A stretch of DNA of 64,000 bases, taken from positions 1,116,001 to 1,180,000 of the forward strand of contig NZ_CANDOB010000002.1 in assembly GCF_947387515.1 (NCBI RefSeq), read 5' to 3'. Shown here in pieces: positions 1-9,085 of this stretch. The notes beneath the pieces are model-generated. The model did not search any database, was not told the origin of the DNA, and was given only the letters and a program-made list of their open reading frames with translations. The first letter of the stretch is position 1, and every line of letters begins with the position of its first letter. The stretch is from Alkalihalobacillus sp. CinArs1 (GTDB taxonomy: Bacteria > Bacillota > Bacilli > Bacillales > Guptibacillaceae). The translations under genes were made by a program, and so were the position numbers.

Positions 1-1374
1 AAAGATGCTGTGACCGTAGTTGGCGGTCAACAGGCTGGTGTACTGACCGGTCCGCTTTACACGATTAACAAGGCAATATCCGTAATTAAACTTGCTGAAG
101 AAAAAGAAAAACAACTTGGCGTTCCAGTTATCCCGGTATTTTGGATAGCAGGTGAGGATCATGATTTTCATGAAGTAAACCACGTGTATACGTTCAGTGA
201 GAAAGAAACGAAAGTAGCGGTCCCTCAAAAGCAATATCGAAAACAGGCGCTTTCAGATATTGAGCTCGATCAAGCAGCGATCAAAGAATGGACGGACCAC
301 GTTCTTCATGAGTTTGGTGAAACGGATTACACGAACGACATTCTAAACTGGTTAGAAAACATCACAGATCGTTCTGCTACGTTCGTCGATCACTTTTGTC
401 ATATGATCACAGCCCTTTTCTCGAAGTACGGTCTTGTCTTGGTCGACTCAGGGAATGAGGCATTTCGGAGTCTTCAATCAAGTGTGTTTAAAACCATAAT
501 TAAAGACAATGAACGCATTAATAAGAGCGTCCTTGACCAAGCTGCCTCACTACATGAGTGTAACTACCCGGTAGAAGTTGATCTTGATGAAAATCAGGCG
601 AACTTATTTGTGAAAGTGAAAGGTGAACGTGTTTTACTCGAACGAGAAGGGTCGCTGTTCAGAGGGAAAGCTGGAGAAGTAGAATACACAGAAGAAGAAT
701 TACTTCAGCTAGCAGAGGAAAAGCCGGATAAGCTGAGTAATAATGTCGTGACGAGGCCGATTATGCAAGATGCGATGTTTCCTGTTCTCGCCTTCGTTGG
801 TGGACCTGGGGAACTTGCATATTGGGCATTATTGAAGTCGGCATTTCGGGTGTTTGATTATAAAATGCCGGTTATTGTTCCGAGAATGACGTTTACGTTT
901 GTAGAACGACATATTCAAAAATATGCATCAGAGCTCTCACTATCAATAGATGACATCGTAAAAGAGGGTGTCATGTCTTACCGAAATCGCTATATTGAAA
1001 ACCTCGATCACTATGGATTAGAAGAAACGTTCTCGAGTGCCGGGGAGAAGATAGAAGCTATCCATGACGATCTGAGGCAGTTAACGACTAATGTCGATAA
1101 AGGTTTAGAGCGATATTCCAACAAAAATGGGGAATTTATTCAAAGGCAGCTAGATCTTCTTAAAGAAAAACTGCAGGCAACGATTTTAGAGCGACACGAA
1201 CATACGCTTATAAAATATGATGAGATCGGACTTGCATTAAAACCGAATGGTGCTCCACAGGAAAGAAAATGGAACATTGTATATTACTTGAACTGGCATG
1301 GTCCTGATTTTATCGAACGTCTCATGAACTTAGAGCTGTCACTAAACGAAAAACACAAAGTTGTGTATTTGTAA
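1..1374 (+). CDS. bshC: Bacillithiol biosynthesis cysteine-adding enzyme BshC, 5' end missing
   Basis: BshC is the last enzyme of bacillithiol synthesis and adds cysteine to glucosaminyl-malate in the cytoplasm. The frame is open from the first base, so the gene begins before the window; 457 residues are visible and the family is usually near 540, so roughly 80 N-terminal residues are missing. The visible part begins with the nucleotide-binding-like GGQQAGVLTGPLYT segment typical of BshC and continues with the GEDHDFHEVNH motif near visible residue 58. A long helical coiled-coil stretch lies in the C-terminal third. A strong terminator follows, separating it from mraZ. bshC directly before mraZ is a common Bacillus arrangement. 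Identification is from family recall and is confident. Confidence 0.93.
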   Translation, partial: KDAVTVVGGQQAGVLTGPLYTINKAISVIKLAEEKEKQLGVPVIPVFWIAGEDHDFHEVNHVYTFSEKETKVAVPQKQYRKQALSDIELDQAAIKEWTDHVLHEFGETDYTNDILNWLENITDRSATFVDHFCHMITALFSKYGLVLVDSGNEAFRSLQSSVFKTIIKDNERINKSVLDQAASLHECNYPVEVDLDENQANLFVKVKGERVLLEREGSLFRGKAGEVEYTEEELLQLAEEKPDKLSNNVVTRPIMQDAMFPVLAFVGGPGELAYWALLKSAFRVFDYKMPVIVPRMTFTFVERHIQKYASELSLSIDDIVKEGVMSYRNRYIENLDHYGLEETFSSAGEKIEAIHDDLRQLTTNVDKGLERYSNKNGEFIQRQLDLLKEKLQATILERHEHTLIKYDEIGLALKPNGAPQERKWNIVYYLNWHGPDFIERLMNLELSLNEKHKVVYL

Positions 1375-1395
1375 AAAAACAATGAAGTTTTCTTA

Positions 1396-1430
1396 AAAAA
1401 TCCTGCTGATCACAGCAGGATTTTTATTTT
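1396..1430 (+). terminator. Rho-independent terminator after bshC
   Basis: An 8-bp perfect stem (TCCTGCTG with CAGCAGGA), extended by flanking A/T pairs, has a 4-nt ATCA loop and is followed by TTTTTATTTT. It ends bshC transcription and isolates the mraZ promoter. Confidence 0.9.
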
Positions 1431-1451
1431 GGTGCACGAATACATTTTCTA

Positions 1452-1481
1452 GTGGTGAAAAGTGGGGAGTTGTGGTAACTT
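1452..1481 (+). promoter_or_regulatory. Probable MraZ-binding repeats upstream of mraZ
   Basis: Three GTGG-type repeats have exact 10-nt spacing: TGGTG at 1453, TGGGG at 1463 and TGGTA at 1473. MraZ of other bacteria binds direct TGGGN-like repeats of this period in its own promoter. The third repeat overlaps a possible extended -10 (TG, one base, TAACTT at 1476-1481), so binding could repress the dcw promoter. The -35 is not clear. Two further TGGGG motifs at 1494 and 1503 are 9 nt apart and coincide with the ribosome binding site. Confidence 0.6.
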
Positions 1482-1514
1482 AAAGGTAGAAAGTGGGGAA
1501 GGTGGGGAAAGCCA

Positions 1515-1946
1515 ATGTTCATGGGGGAATATCAGCACACTGTTGATGAAAAAGGCAGAATGATCATTCCCGCAAAGTTCCGTGATGAACTTGGTGACAC
1601 ATTTGTCCTCACTCGTGGGCTTGATAAATGTATTTTTGGTTATCCTATGAAAGAATGGGAAGCCCTTGAAGAAAAAATGAAAACACTCCCTTTTACAAAG
1701 AAAGATGCTCGTGCTTTCACCAGATTCTTTTTCTCAGGTGCGACGGAATGTCAATTGGACAAGCAAGGCAGAGTAAACATTGCTGGGACGCTTAGACAAT
1801 ATGCTGAACTAGAGAAGGAATGCGTTGTGATTGGAGTTTCAAACAGGTTAGAGATTTGGAGTAAACCGGTTTGGGAAGACTACTTCAATGCCTCAGAAGA
1901 ATCTTTTTCTGAGATTGCAGAAAGCATGATGGATTTTGATATGTAA
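1515..1946 (+). CDS. mraZ: Transcriptional regulator MraZ
   Basis: MraZ is a small AbrB-like DNA-binding protein that heads the dcw cluster and represses it in the species where this was tested. The 143-residue product is of family length and contains two copies of the SpoVT/AbrB-like fold. Each copy carries the family signature: [16 protein letters not shown] near residues 13-28 and [13 protein letters not shown] near 82-94. ATG at 1515 is preceded by a G-rich ribosome binding site; a second ATG two codons later is possible. The repeats at 1453-1477 are the likely operator. rsmH follows after 34 nt, so the two are probably cotranscribed. Confidence 0.96.
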   Translation: MFMGEYQHTVDEKGRMIIPAKFRDELGDTFVLTRGLDKCIFGYPMKEWEALEEKMKTLPFTKKDARAFTRFFFSGATECQLDKQGRVNIAGTLRQYAELEKECVVIGVSNRLEIWSKPVWEDYFNASEESFSEIAESMMDFDM

Positions 1947-1980
1947 AAGGTTAATATGCAGTGAAGGTTAAGGTGTAAAC

Positions 1981-2910
1981 ATGTTTGAACATATTACAGT
2001 ATTAAAAGAAGAAGCAGTCGATGCACTAAACATTAAAGAAGATGGCATTTACGTAGACTGTACACTTGGTGGCGGAGGTCACTCTAAAGCGATACTCGAC
2101 CAGTTGAGTACAGGGCATCTTTATGCATTTGACCAGGATCAATGGGCGATCGATAATGCGAAAACGGTGTTGGCTGGCTATGAAGATAAGCTCACGGTTG
2201 TAGAACGTAATTTCAGTTATATAAAAGAAGCCCTTTTAGATCTTGGAGTAGAAAAAGTAGACGGCATTCTTTTTGATCTTGGTGTTTCATCTCCACAGCT
2301 TGATAAAGGAGAACGGGGGTTCAGCTATCAGTTCGATGCAAAGCTCGATATGAGGATGGATCAATCTTCTGATCTAACGGCGTACGAAGTGGTGAATGAG
2401 TGGGAATATGAACGTCTCGTATCCATATTTTTTAAATTTGGAGAAGAAAAATTCTCGAAACAAATCGCTCGAAAGATTGAAAAAGCCAGAGAGCAAAAGC
2501 CAATCGAGACGACGTTCGAACTCGTGGAAATTATTAAGGATGCGATTCCTGCTCCTGCGAGAAGGAAAGGGGGACACCCTGCTAAGCGAATATTTCAAGC
2601 GATCAGAATCGCTGTGAACGATGAGCTTAAGGTGTTTGAGAAAGCTTTGATCGATGGGATGTCGATCTTAAACCCAGGTGGACGGATCAGTGTGATCACC
2701 TTCCATTCACTCGAAGACAGGATATGCAAGACCACGATGAAAGAAGCGGCTTCAGGGCCAGAGTTACCTCCAGGCATGCCGATCATTCCGGATGAGTACC
2801 AACCTGAAATGAAGCTGATTACAAGAAAGCCGATCATTCCTTCTGAAGAAGAGCAGGAAGGGAATCGACGTGCACGCTCAGCCAAGCTTAGAATTGCAGA
2901 GAAAATATAG
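1981..2910 (+). CDS. rsmH: 16S rRNA m4C1402 methyltransferase RsmH
   Basis: RsmH (MraW) methylates N4 of C1402 in the decoding centre of 16S rRNA using S-adenosylmethionine. The 309-residue protein is close to the usual length. The SAM-binding segment [16 protein letters not shown] lies near residues 24-39, followed by the acidic DQDQWAI strand. The family motif [10 protein letters not shown] is near residues 100-109, and the C-terminal motif [10 protein letters not shown] is near 239-248. The gene sits between mraZ and ftsL as in most Firmicutes. A 47-nt gap with an AGGGGG ribosome binding site leads into ftsL. Open frames on the opposite strand within this gene are treated as shadows. Confidence 0.97.
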   Translation: MFEHITVLKEEAVDALNIKEDGIYVDCTLGGGGHSKAILDQLSTGHLYAFDQDQWAIDNAKTVLAGYEDKLTVVERNFSYIKEALLDLGVEKVDGILFDLGVSSPQLDKGERGFSYQFDAKLDMRMDQSSDLTAYEVVNEWEYERLVSIFFKFGEEKFSKQIARKIEKAREQKPIETTFELVEIIKDAIPAPARRKGGHPAKRIFQAIRIAVNDELKVFEKALIDGMSILNPGGRISVITFHSLEDRICKTTMKEAASGPELPPGMPIIPDEYQPEMKLITRKPIIPSEEEQEGNRRARSAKLRIAEKI

Positions 2911-2957
2911 ATTAAAAAAGATAAATAAAACTTACAGAAAGTGTTAGGGGGAAAAGA

Positions 2958-3326
2958 ATGAGTAACCTGGCGTATAAGTATCAACAGCAGCATTCACAAA
3001 AAGAACAAGTTGAAGTACAAAAGAAAGCAGTTTATATTCAACGTGGTAGAATCACGAAAGGAGAAAAGCTGCTCTGGATGATGCTTAGTATTGCAGTTGT
3101 AGCAGCTTCGATCATCATGATTTCCAATTATGCTTCTATCTATAATATCAATACGAGTATTCAACAGATTGAAGCGAAGCAGCAGGCTCAAATGAAACAA
3201 AATGAAGAGCTTCAGGTGAAAGTGACAGAATTAAGTGCACCAGATCGAATTATTGATATTGCTGAAGAAAAACTCGGCATGCAACTGAATGATCAAAACG
3301 TAGAAGTGATCAACAGAGGATCATAA
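2958..3326 (+). CDS. ftsL: Cell division protein FtsL
   Basis: FtsL is a bitopic membrane protein that joins DivIC and DivIB in the divisome and helps activate septal peptidoglycan synthesis. The 122-residue product has a basic cytoplasmic N-terminus, one membrane segment near residues 36-57 (LWMMLSIAVVAASIIMI and following), and an extracytoplasmic coiled coil rich in Q, E and K (residues about 65-95). This is the expected architecture and size; sequence conservation in the family is low. Position between rsmH and pbpB supports the call. The start has a good AGGGGG site 8 nt upstream. Confidence 0.93.
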   Translation: MSNLAYKYQQQHSQKEQVEVQKKAVYIQRGRITKGEKLLWMMLSIAVVAASIIMISNYASIYNINTSIQQIEAKQQAQMKQNEELQVKVTELSAPDRIIDIAEEKLGMQLNDQNVEVINRGS

Positions 3327-3346
3327 ATTCGGAGGTTTGCACTGAA

Positions 3347-5545
3347 ATGAAGGAAACAAATAAGAACCCACATATTAATCGAGGAGCAGGGATACTGATG
3401 GCACTTTTCGTCCTGCTCTTTTTTGCTTTTATTGGACGATTTTTCTATATTGAATGGACTCAAGCGGTATCTGGAGAAAATGGTGAAAAGGTCGACTTAA
3501 CTGAACTTGGGAAAGAAAAATGGACAAAAAGTAAAATTCTTCACGCTGATCGCGGAACGATCTATGATCGGACTGGTGAGAAAGCACTCGCTATGGATAT
3601 TCCCTCATTCACACTTCGAGCAATCTTAAGTGAAGGCTATGAAGAACACGTGGAAGATGTTGATAAAACAGCGAAAGAACTTGCTGGGGTCCTCGATATG
3701 AGTGAAAGTGAGATTAAAGAGAGGCTATCAAAAGAAGGGCTCTTTCAAGTCGAGTTCGGATCAGAGGGAAAAGACCTTAGTTTGTCCGAGAAAGAACAAA
3801 TCGAAGAGCTTGATCTTCCAGGCATCGGGTTTATCCCATCAAAAACAAGGTTATATCCAAATGATGAGTTCGCATCTCATGTATTAGGGTTCACGAATGA
3901 AAATGATGATGGCACTCAAGAGGGTCTGCTCGGTCTTGAGAAACAATTAAACAAGTATCTTCTACCTCAAGAAGGAAAAGAGACGTATCAAACGGATCGA
4001 AAAGGGTACAAGCTTCCGTATGGGAACGACCACATTTCTCCTTCAAAAAGAGGCAACGATGTTTATTTAACGATCGACGAAAAAATCCAATTGTTTGTTG
4101 AAAGAGCGATGGATGATGTGCAAGAAAACTATAATCCCGAACGTATGACCGCAATTGTAGCAGATCCAGACACAGGTAAGATACTTGCCTTAGGAACGAG
4201 ACCTACGTTTGATCCTAACCTAAAGAATATAAAAGATTATACGAATATGGCTATTTCGCCATTCGAACCTGGGTCTACGATGAAAGTATTCACTCTTGCA
4301 GCAGCGATTGAGGAAGGCGTCTACAATGGAGATGAACTCTATCAATCTGGTAGATACGCAGTTCCTGGAGGTACGGTTCCCGACCACAACTATGGAAAAG
4401 GTTGGGGTAAGATTAGTTTTGATGAAGGTGTTCAGAAATCATCAAACGTTGCCATGTCCATTCTCGTAAAGGAGAAACTTGGATATGATACGTACAGAGA
4501 CTACCTTTCAAAATTTGCTTTTGATAAGAAAACGGGAGTAGATCTACCTGGAGAAGGGTCTTCAAGAATCATCTATGGTGGGGACTTAGAAAGAATTTCG
4601 ACAGGTTTTGGTCAGGGTTCAACGATAACACCGATCCAACAGATTCAAGCTGCCACTGCAGTTGCTAACGGTGGGAAGATGATGAAGCCATATGTAATCG
4701 AAAAAATCGTAGATCCTGACTCGAAGGACGTTAAACTTAATCACGAACCAGAAGTAGCGGGTGAGCCGATTTCTAGTGAAACAGCAAAGAAAACAAGAGA
4801 CATCCTTCGCACAGTCGTAACGGAGGGTACAGGTACTCCTTATGATATCGAAGGGTATTCGATCGCTGGTAAAACAGGTACTGCTCAAATCTCGCAAGGT
4901 GCAAAAGGGTATATGAGTGGATATGGAAACAATATCTTCTCATTTCTAGGAATGGCTCCTGCTGAGGATCCTGAACTTCTCGTGTACGTAGCAGTCGATC
5001 GACCAGATCTTGAATATCCTGAATTAGGGAGCGACCCAGTTGCGACAGTGTTTAATACAGTGATGAAGAATAGTCTTCAGTATTTAAACATCGATCCGTT
5101 AGAAGAAGCTGAAGGACAAGGGTCTGAAGAATCGGATGATGTTAGGAAAATCGAAGACTTCACTGGAGAAGATAGTGAGAAAGTTGAAAAAGACCTTAAA
5201 GCGCAAGGCTTCAACGTTACCGTACTCGGAGGTTCAGGGAAGGTCGTAAAACAATCTCCTCATCCTGAATCAGAAGTTCTTGAAGGTGAGCGAATCCTGT
5301 TACGTACGGATGGAAAAGTAACGATGCCAGAAATAACCGGGTGGTCACTAACAGATGTGATGAAACTTGTTGAGCTTATGGAACTTAAACCGAACATTAT
5401 GGGTGCTGGCTACGTAGCAAAGCAAGGAATAGCGAAAGGAGCTGCGGTTAAAGAAGGTGATTATCTCGTTGCTGAGCTTAAGAAACCATCACCTCCTCCT
5501 GAAGGTGAAGAAGAGGAAGAGCCAGAGGAAGAGATAACGGACTAG
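3347..5545 (+). CDS. pbpB: Division-specific transpeptidase PBP2B
   Basis: PBP2B is the monofunctional (class B) transpeptidase that cross-links septal peptidoglycan. The 732-residue protein has one N-terminal membrane anchor (about residues 15-35), a PBP dimerisation domain, and a transpeptidase domain with all three catalytic motifs: STMK (Ser310-Lys313), SSN (365-367) and KTG (509-511). Two C-terminal PASTA domains (about 600-720) are followed by a very acidic E-rich tail. GGAGG at 3331-3335 precedes the ATG. It follows ftsL by 20 nt and precedes the sporulation paralogue spoVD, as in Bacillus. The stop is followed by a probable sporulation promoter rather than a terminator. Confidence 0.97.
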   Translation: MKETNKNPHINRGAGILMALFVLLFFAFIGRFFYIEWTQAVSGENGEKVDLTELGKEKWTKSKILHADRGTIYDRTGEKALAMDIPSFTLRAILSEGYEEHVEDVDKTAKELAGVLDMSESEIKERLSKEGLFQVEFGSEGKDLSLSEKEQIEELDLPGIGFIPSKTRLYPNDEFASHVLGFTNENDDGTQEGLLGLEKQLNKYLLPQEGKETYQTDRKGYKLPYGNDHISPSKRGNDVYLTIDEKIQLFVERAMDDVQENYNPERMTAIVADPDTGKILALGTRPTFDPNLKNIKDYTNMAISPFEPGSTMKVFTLAAAIEEGVYNGDELYQSGRYAVPGGTVPDHNYGKGWGKISFDEGVQKSSNVAMSILVKEKLGYDTYRDYLSKFAFDKKTGVDLPGEGSSRIIYGGDLERISTGFGQGSTITPIQQIQAATAVANGGKMMKPYVIEKIVDPDSKDVKLNHEPEVAGEPISSETAKKTRDILRTVVTEGTGTPYDIEGYSIAGKTGTAQISQGAKGYMSGYGNNIFSFLGMAPAEDPELLVYVAVDRPDLEYPELGSDPVATVFNTVMKNSLQYLNIDPLEEAEGQGSEESDDVRKIEDFTGEDSEKVEKDLKAQGFNVTVLGGSGKVVKQSPHPESEVLEGERILLRTDGKVTMPEITGWSLTDVMKLVELMELKPNIMGAGYVAKQGIAKGAAVKEGDYLVAELKKPSPPPEGEEEEEPEEEITD

Positions 5546-5548
5546 CAG

Positions 5549-5577
5549 GTCTATTAGACTAATCAATGACATATAGT
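5549..5577 (+). promoter_or_regulatory. Possible SigE-type promoter of spoVD
   Basis: GTCTATT (5549-5555) and CATATAGT (5570-5577) are separated by 14 nt. They match 5 of 7 and 6 of 8 positions of the mother-cell SigE consensus (about KMATATT and CATACAMT). spoVD of B. subtilis is SigE-controlled, which makes this placement credible, but the match is partial. Confidence 0.4.
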
Positions 5578-5607
5578 GAAACGAGCATAATCAGGGAGGA
5601 TGAGCTT

Positions 5608-7527
5608 ATGCGCGTTTCCAATGTCACTGTACGTAGAAGGTTAGTAGTCGCACTACTCGTAGGTTTGTTTATATTTGCTGTGATCGTAACAAGACTCGGC
5701 TACGTTCAACTGGTCATGGGCAGCTGGCTCAGTGAAAAAGCGAAAGACTCTTGGAGCAGAAACATCCCGTTCGAGCCGAATAGAGGAGAAATACTCGACC
5801 GAAACGGTGTTCCATTAGCTACGAATATAAGTGCGCCGTCCGTGCTGATCGTGCCGAGGCAGGTGCAAAATCCGGCTTCCACTGCGGAAGCAATCGCAGC
5901 ATCATTGAATACGAGTAAAGAGAAAGTGTACGAAACGATTACTCAAAAACAATCGATGGTATGGATTCGACCAGAAGGCAAGAAGATGACGAATGAAAAG
6001 GCGAATGAGATTCGTAAGATGAACTTACCTGGTGTTTATATTGCTGAAGACAATAAGAGGCATTATCCCAACGGTGCTTTTTTATCACACGTACTTGGGT
6101 TTAGTGGTATTGATAATCAGGGACTTACAGGAATTGAACTCTACTATGATGAAGAATTGAGTGGTCAGCAGGGGCAGGTCGAATATTATGCGGATGCCAA
6201 AGGTAAGAGAATGCCTTCGCTTGCTGATGACTACACAAAGCCGATCGATGGATTGGATTTGCGTTTGACGATCGATTCTAAAGTGCAAACAATCATTGAA
6301 CGAGAACTAGATATCGCCGAGGCAACCTATAATCCTGATGGTGCTGTTGCAATCGCGATGAATCCGAACACAGGTGAAATTCTTGGGATGTCCTCAAGGC
6401 CGGACTTCGACCCGGAAAATTTTCAAGATTTCTCACCAGACATATGGAACCAGAACAAACCTGTTTGGAGCACATATGAACCCGGATCAACGTTTAAGAT
6501 CATCACACTTGCAGCCGCGTTAGAAGAGGGCAAGGTCGATCTAGAGAAGGATCATTTTCATGATCCAGGCAGTATTGAAGTAGCGGGTCGAAAGCTAAAG
6601 TGCTGGAAAAGTGGGGGACACGGAAGTCAAACGTTTTTAGAAGGTGTGCAGAACTCTTGTAACCCAGGTTTCGTGATGCTCGGAGAACGACTTGGTAAAG
6701 AAAAACTATTTTCATATATTCACAAGTTTGGATTCGGTGAGAAAACAGGGATCGATTTACAAGGTGAAGCAAGTGGAATCCTTTTTGACGTAGAAAATGT
6801 AGGCCCATTAGAACTTGCGACGACAGCTTTTGGTCAAGGAGTTTCGGTTACACCTATTCAACAGGTAACAGCAGTGTCAGCAGCAGTTAATGGGGGAACA
6901 TTATACGAACCTTATATCGCAAAAGAATGGATCGATCCTGATACTGGTGCTGTAATCAGTAAGAATACGCCACAGGTCAAGCGTCAGGTAATCTCAGAAG
7001 AAACATCTAAAGAAGTAAGGCACGCTCTTGAAACCGTAGTAGCTCTTGGAACAGGTAAGAACGCATTTGTGGAAGGATATAGGGTTGGTGGAAAAACCGG
7101 TACGGCTCAGAAGGCTAAAAATGGTGCATATTTAAAAAACAACCACATCGTATCGTTTATCGGAATTGCCCCAGCTGATGATCCACAAATCGTCGTCTAT
7201 ACAGCGATCGATAATCCAAAAGATACACTTCAATTCGGTGGGGTAGTAGCCGCACCAATTGTTGGAAATATCATAAATGATAGTTTGACGGTTATGGATG
7301 TTCCGAAAAGGGAAGATCAAATTGAGAAAGAGAAAACGTGGTTAGACGAAGAGACGATCGAGATGCCAAATCTTGTAGGGATGACTTCTGAAGAAATCAG
7401 GGAAGCAATGTACAATTTGAAGATTGAAGCGAGTGGTGAGGGAGACACGGTTATTGCACAAGCACCTGATCCAGGTGTAAAATTACCTGCAGGCTCTGAA
7501 ATCAGACTTTATATGGGTGACAAATAG
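5608..7527 (+). CDS. spoVD: Sporulation-specific penicillin-binding protein SpoVD
   Basis: SpoVD is the class B transpeptidase that, with SpoVE, builds spore cortex peptidoglycan. The chosen ATG at 5608 has AGGGAGGA immediately upstream and gives 639 residues; the frame is open upstream to 5566, but that start lacks a ribosome binding site. The product has one N-terminal membrane segment (about 12-35), a dimerisation domain, the active-site STFK (about 294-297), an SCN motif and a KTG motif, and one C-terminal PASTA domain; PBP2B next to it has two. A terminator follows, so murE probably has an additional promoter. The pairing with pbpB marks a sporulating Bacillaceae. Confidence 0.96.
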   Translation: MRVSNVTVRRRLVVALLVGLFIFAVIVTRLGYVQLVMGSWLSEKAKDSWSRNIPFEPNRGEILDRNGVPLATNISAPSVLIVPRQVQNPASTAEAIAASLNTSKEKVYETITQKQSMVWIRPEGKKMTNEKANEIRKMNLPGVYIAEDNKRHYPNGAFLSHVLGFSGIDNQGLTGIELYYDEELSGQQGQVEYYADAKGKRMPSLADDYTKPIDGLDLRLTIDSKVQTIIERELDIAEATYNPDGAVAIAMNPNTGEILGMSSRPDFDPENFQDFSPDIWNQNKPVWSTYEPGSTFKIITLAAALEEGKVDLEKDHFHDPGSIEVAGRKLKCWKSGGHGSQTFLEGVQNSCNPGFVMLGERLGKEKLFSYIHKFGFGEKTGIDLQGEASGILFDVENVGPLELATTAFGQGVSVTPIQQVTAVSAAVNGGTLYEPYIAKEWIDPDTGAVISKNTPQVKRQVISEETSKEVRHALETVVALGTGKNAFVEGYRVGGKTGTAQKAKNGAYLKNNHIVSFIGIAPADDPQIVVYTAIDNPKDTLQFGGVVAAPIVGNIINDSLTVMDVPKREDQIEKEKTWLDEETIEMPNLVGMTSEEIREAMYNLKIEASGEGDTVIAQAPDPGVKLPAGSEIRLYMGDK

Positions 7528-7552
7528 CCACTCTGTGAGTACAATAAGTATG

Positions 7553-7587
7553 AAACAAGCCAAGGCATATGCTCTTGGCTTGTTTTC
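7553..7587 (+). terminator. Terminator between spoVD and murE
   Basis: A 12-bp stem (AAACAAGCCAAG with CTTGGCTTGTTT) has a 9-nt loop and a short T-run. It splits the dcw cluster into two transcription units or attenuates read-through. Confidence 0.8.
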
Positions 7588-7621
7588 TGAAAAAGTCAGC
7601 AAACTAGAAAGGTGATCAAAG

Positions 7622-9085
7622 ATGAGATTAGATGATCTACTTCATGCACTATTTACATATAAAAAGCTCGGAAGTGAAAATCCTGAAATTACGTCTGTAG
7701 AAAGCGACAATCGTACGGTGACTGAAGGAAGTCTCTTCGTATGTATTCCTGGATATACGGTAGATGGTCATGATTTTGCAGAAGATGCTGTAAAGAAGGG
7801 GGCAGCTGCCATTGTCGCGCAAAAAGAAATGAAGCTTTCTGTCCCTGTAATCGTAGTAAAGGACACACATCGCGCATTAGCAGAACTAGCTAATCATTAC
7901 TATCAAAATCCTACTCAAGCATTTAACTTGATCGGAGTAACAGGAACGAATGGAAAAACGACCGTTTCACATTTAATCGAGAAGGTTCATCGTGATCAGA
8001 ATCAAAAAACAGGATTGATCGGTACGATCAATATTAAAATTGGTGATGAAGAGTTTGAAACAAAAAACACGACTCCAGAACCCCTTCTTTTGCAAAAGCA
8101 ATTTGCTAACATGAGAGATCATGGAGTCAAGACAGCTGTGATGGAGGTATCCTCTCATGCGTTGACGCTTGGAAGAGTTCGTGGCTGCGACTATGATATT
8201 GCTGTGTTCACAAACTTAACGCAAGATCACTTAGATTATCATGGGACGATGGAGGAATATCGCCAGGCGAAGGGTCTTTTATTCTCTCAATTAGGCAATA
8301 CATATGATACGGGTAAAAAGAAAGTAGCCATATTGAATGCCGATGATCCTGCTAGCCTAGAATATGAAAAAATGACGTCTGCTCATATCTTTACTTACGG
8401 TATCGATCAAGAAGCAGATGTTAAAGCGGTGGATATTTCATTCTCAGCAACAGGGACTGAATTTCAACTCATCACGCATGAAGGAGTTAAAGAAGTTAAT
8501 ATAAAACTTACAGGCAAGTTTAGTGTGTATAATGCGCTAGCTGCGATTGCTGCTTGTCATGCTGCTGGTATTTCGTTAGATGATACCTTGAAGAGTCTAG
8601 GTGAAATTCAAGGAGTTCCAGGTCGCTTCGAGTTGGTAGATGAAGGTCAGAACTTCCCAGTGATCGTAGATTATGCTCACACACCTGATAGTCTAGAAAA
8701 TGTACTAACGACAGTTAAGGAAATGGCGAAAGGAAACGTCTATGCTGTTGTTGGGTGTGGAGGGGATAGAGATCGAACAAAACGCCCTCTCATGGCTAAG
8801 ATTGCGACAAAGGTTGCTGACACGACCGTTCTGACTTCTGATAACCCAAGAAGTGAAGATCCAGAACGAATATTAGACGATATGGTCGACGGTGTAGATG
8901 GACACTACGTAAGAATAACTGACAGGGCAGAAGCGATCGCTTATGCAATCGATCATGCAACCGAAGGAGACGTTGTATTGATCGCTGGAAAAGGTCATGA
9001 AACGTATCAAATTATTGGAGAGCATGTTTATGATTTTGATGATCGTGAAGTAGCACGTCAGGCAATAAAGGGGAAGAAAGCATGA
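7622..9085 (+). CDS. murE: UDP-MurNAc-tripeptide synthetase MurE (meso-diaminopimelate type)
   Basis: MurE adds the third amino acid to UDP-MurNAc-L-Ala-D-Glu in the cytoplasm. The ATP-binding loop GVTGTNGKT is at residues 105-113. The DNPR motif at 407-410 is the hallmark of enzymes that select meso-diaminopimelate rather than lysine, so the wall is predicted to be A1-gamma type. The 487-residue length is normal. AAAGGTGATC just upstream is a strong ribosome binding site. The stop overlaps the murF start (ATGA), which implies translational coupling. Confidence 0.97.
   Translation: MRLDDLLHALFTYKKLGSENPEITSVESDNRTVTEGSLFVCIPGYTVDGHDFAEDAVKKGAAAIVAQKEMKLSVPVIVVKDTHRALAELANHYYQNPTQAFNLIGVTGTNGKTTVSHLIEKVHRDQNQKTGLIGTINIKIGDEEFETKNTTPEPLLLQKQFANMRDHGVKTAVMEVSSHALTLGRVRGCDYDIAVFTNLTQDHLDYHGTMEEYRQAKGLLFSQLGNTYDTGKKKVAILNADDPASLEYEKMTSAHIFTYGIDQEADVKAVDISFSATGTEFQLITHEGVKEVNIKLTGKFSVYNALAAIAACHAAGISLDDTLKSLGEIQGVPGRFELVDEGQNFPVIVDYAHTPDSLENVLTTVKEMAKGNVYAVVGCGGDRDRTKRPLMAKIATKVADTTVLTSDNPRSEDPERILDDMVDGVDGHYVRITDRAEAIAYAIDHATEGDVVLIAGKGHETYQIIGEHVYDFDDREVARQAIKGKKA

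Noticed and set aside
2595-2993. A 132-codon minus-strand frame across the end of rsmH
   Set aside because: Antisense to conserved RsmH motifs, with no start signal.
5566-5607. An upstream ATG that would lengthen SpoVD by 14 residues
   Set aside because: AGGGAGGA directly precedes the ATG at 5608, and the upper start overlaps the probable SigE promoter.
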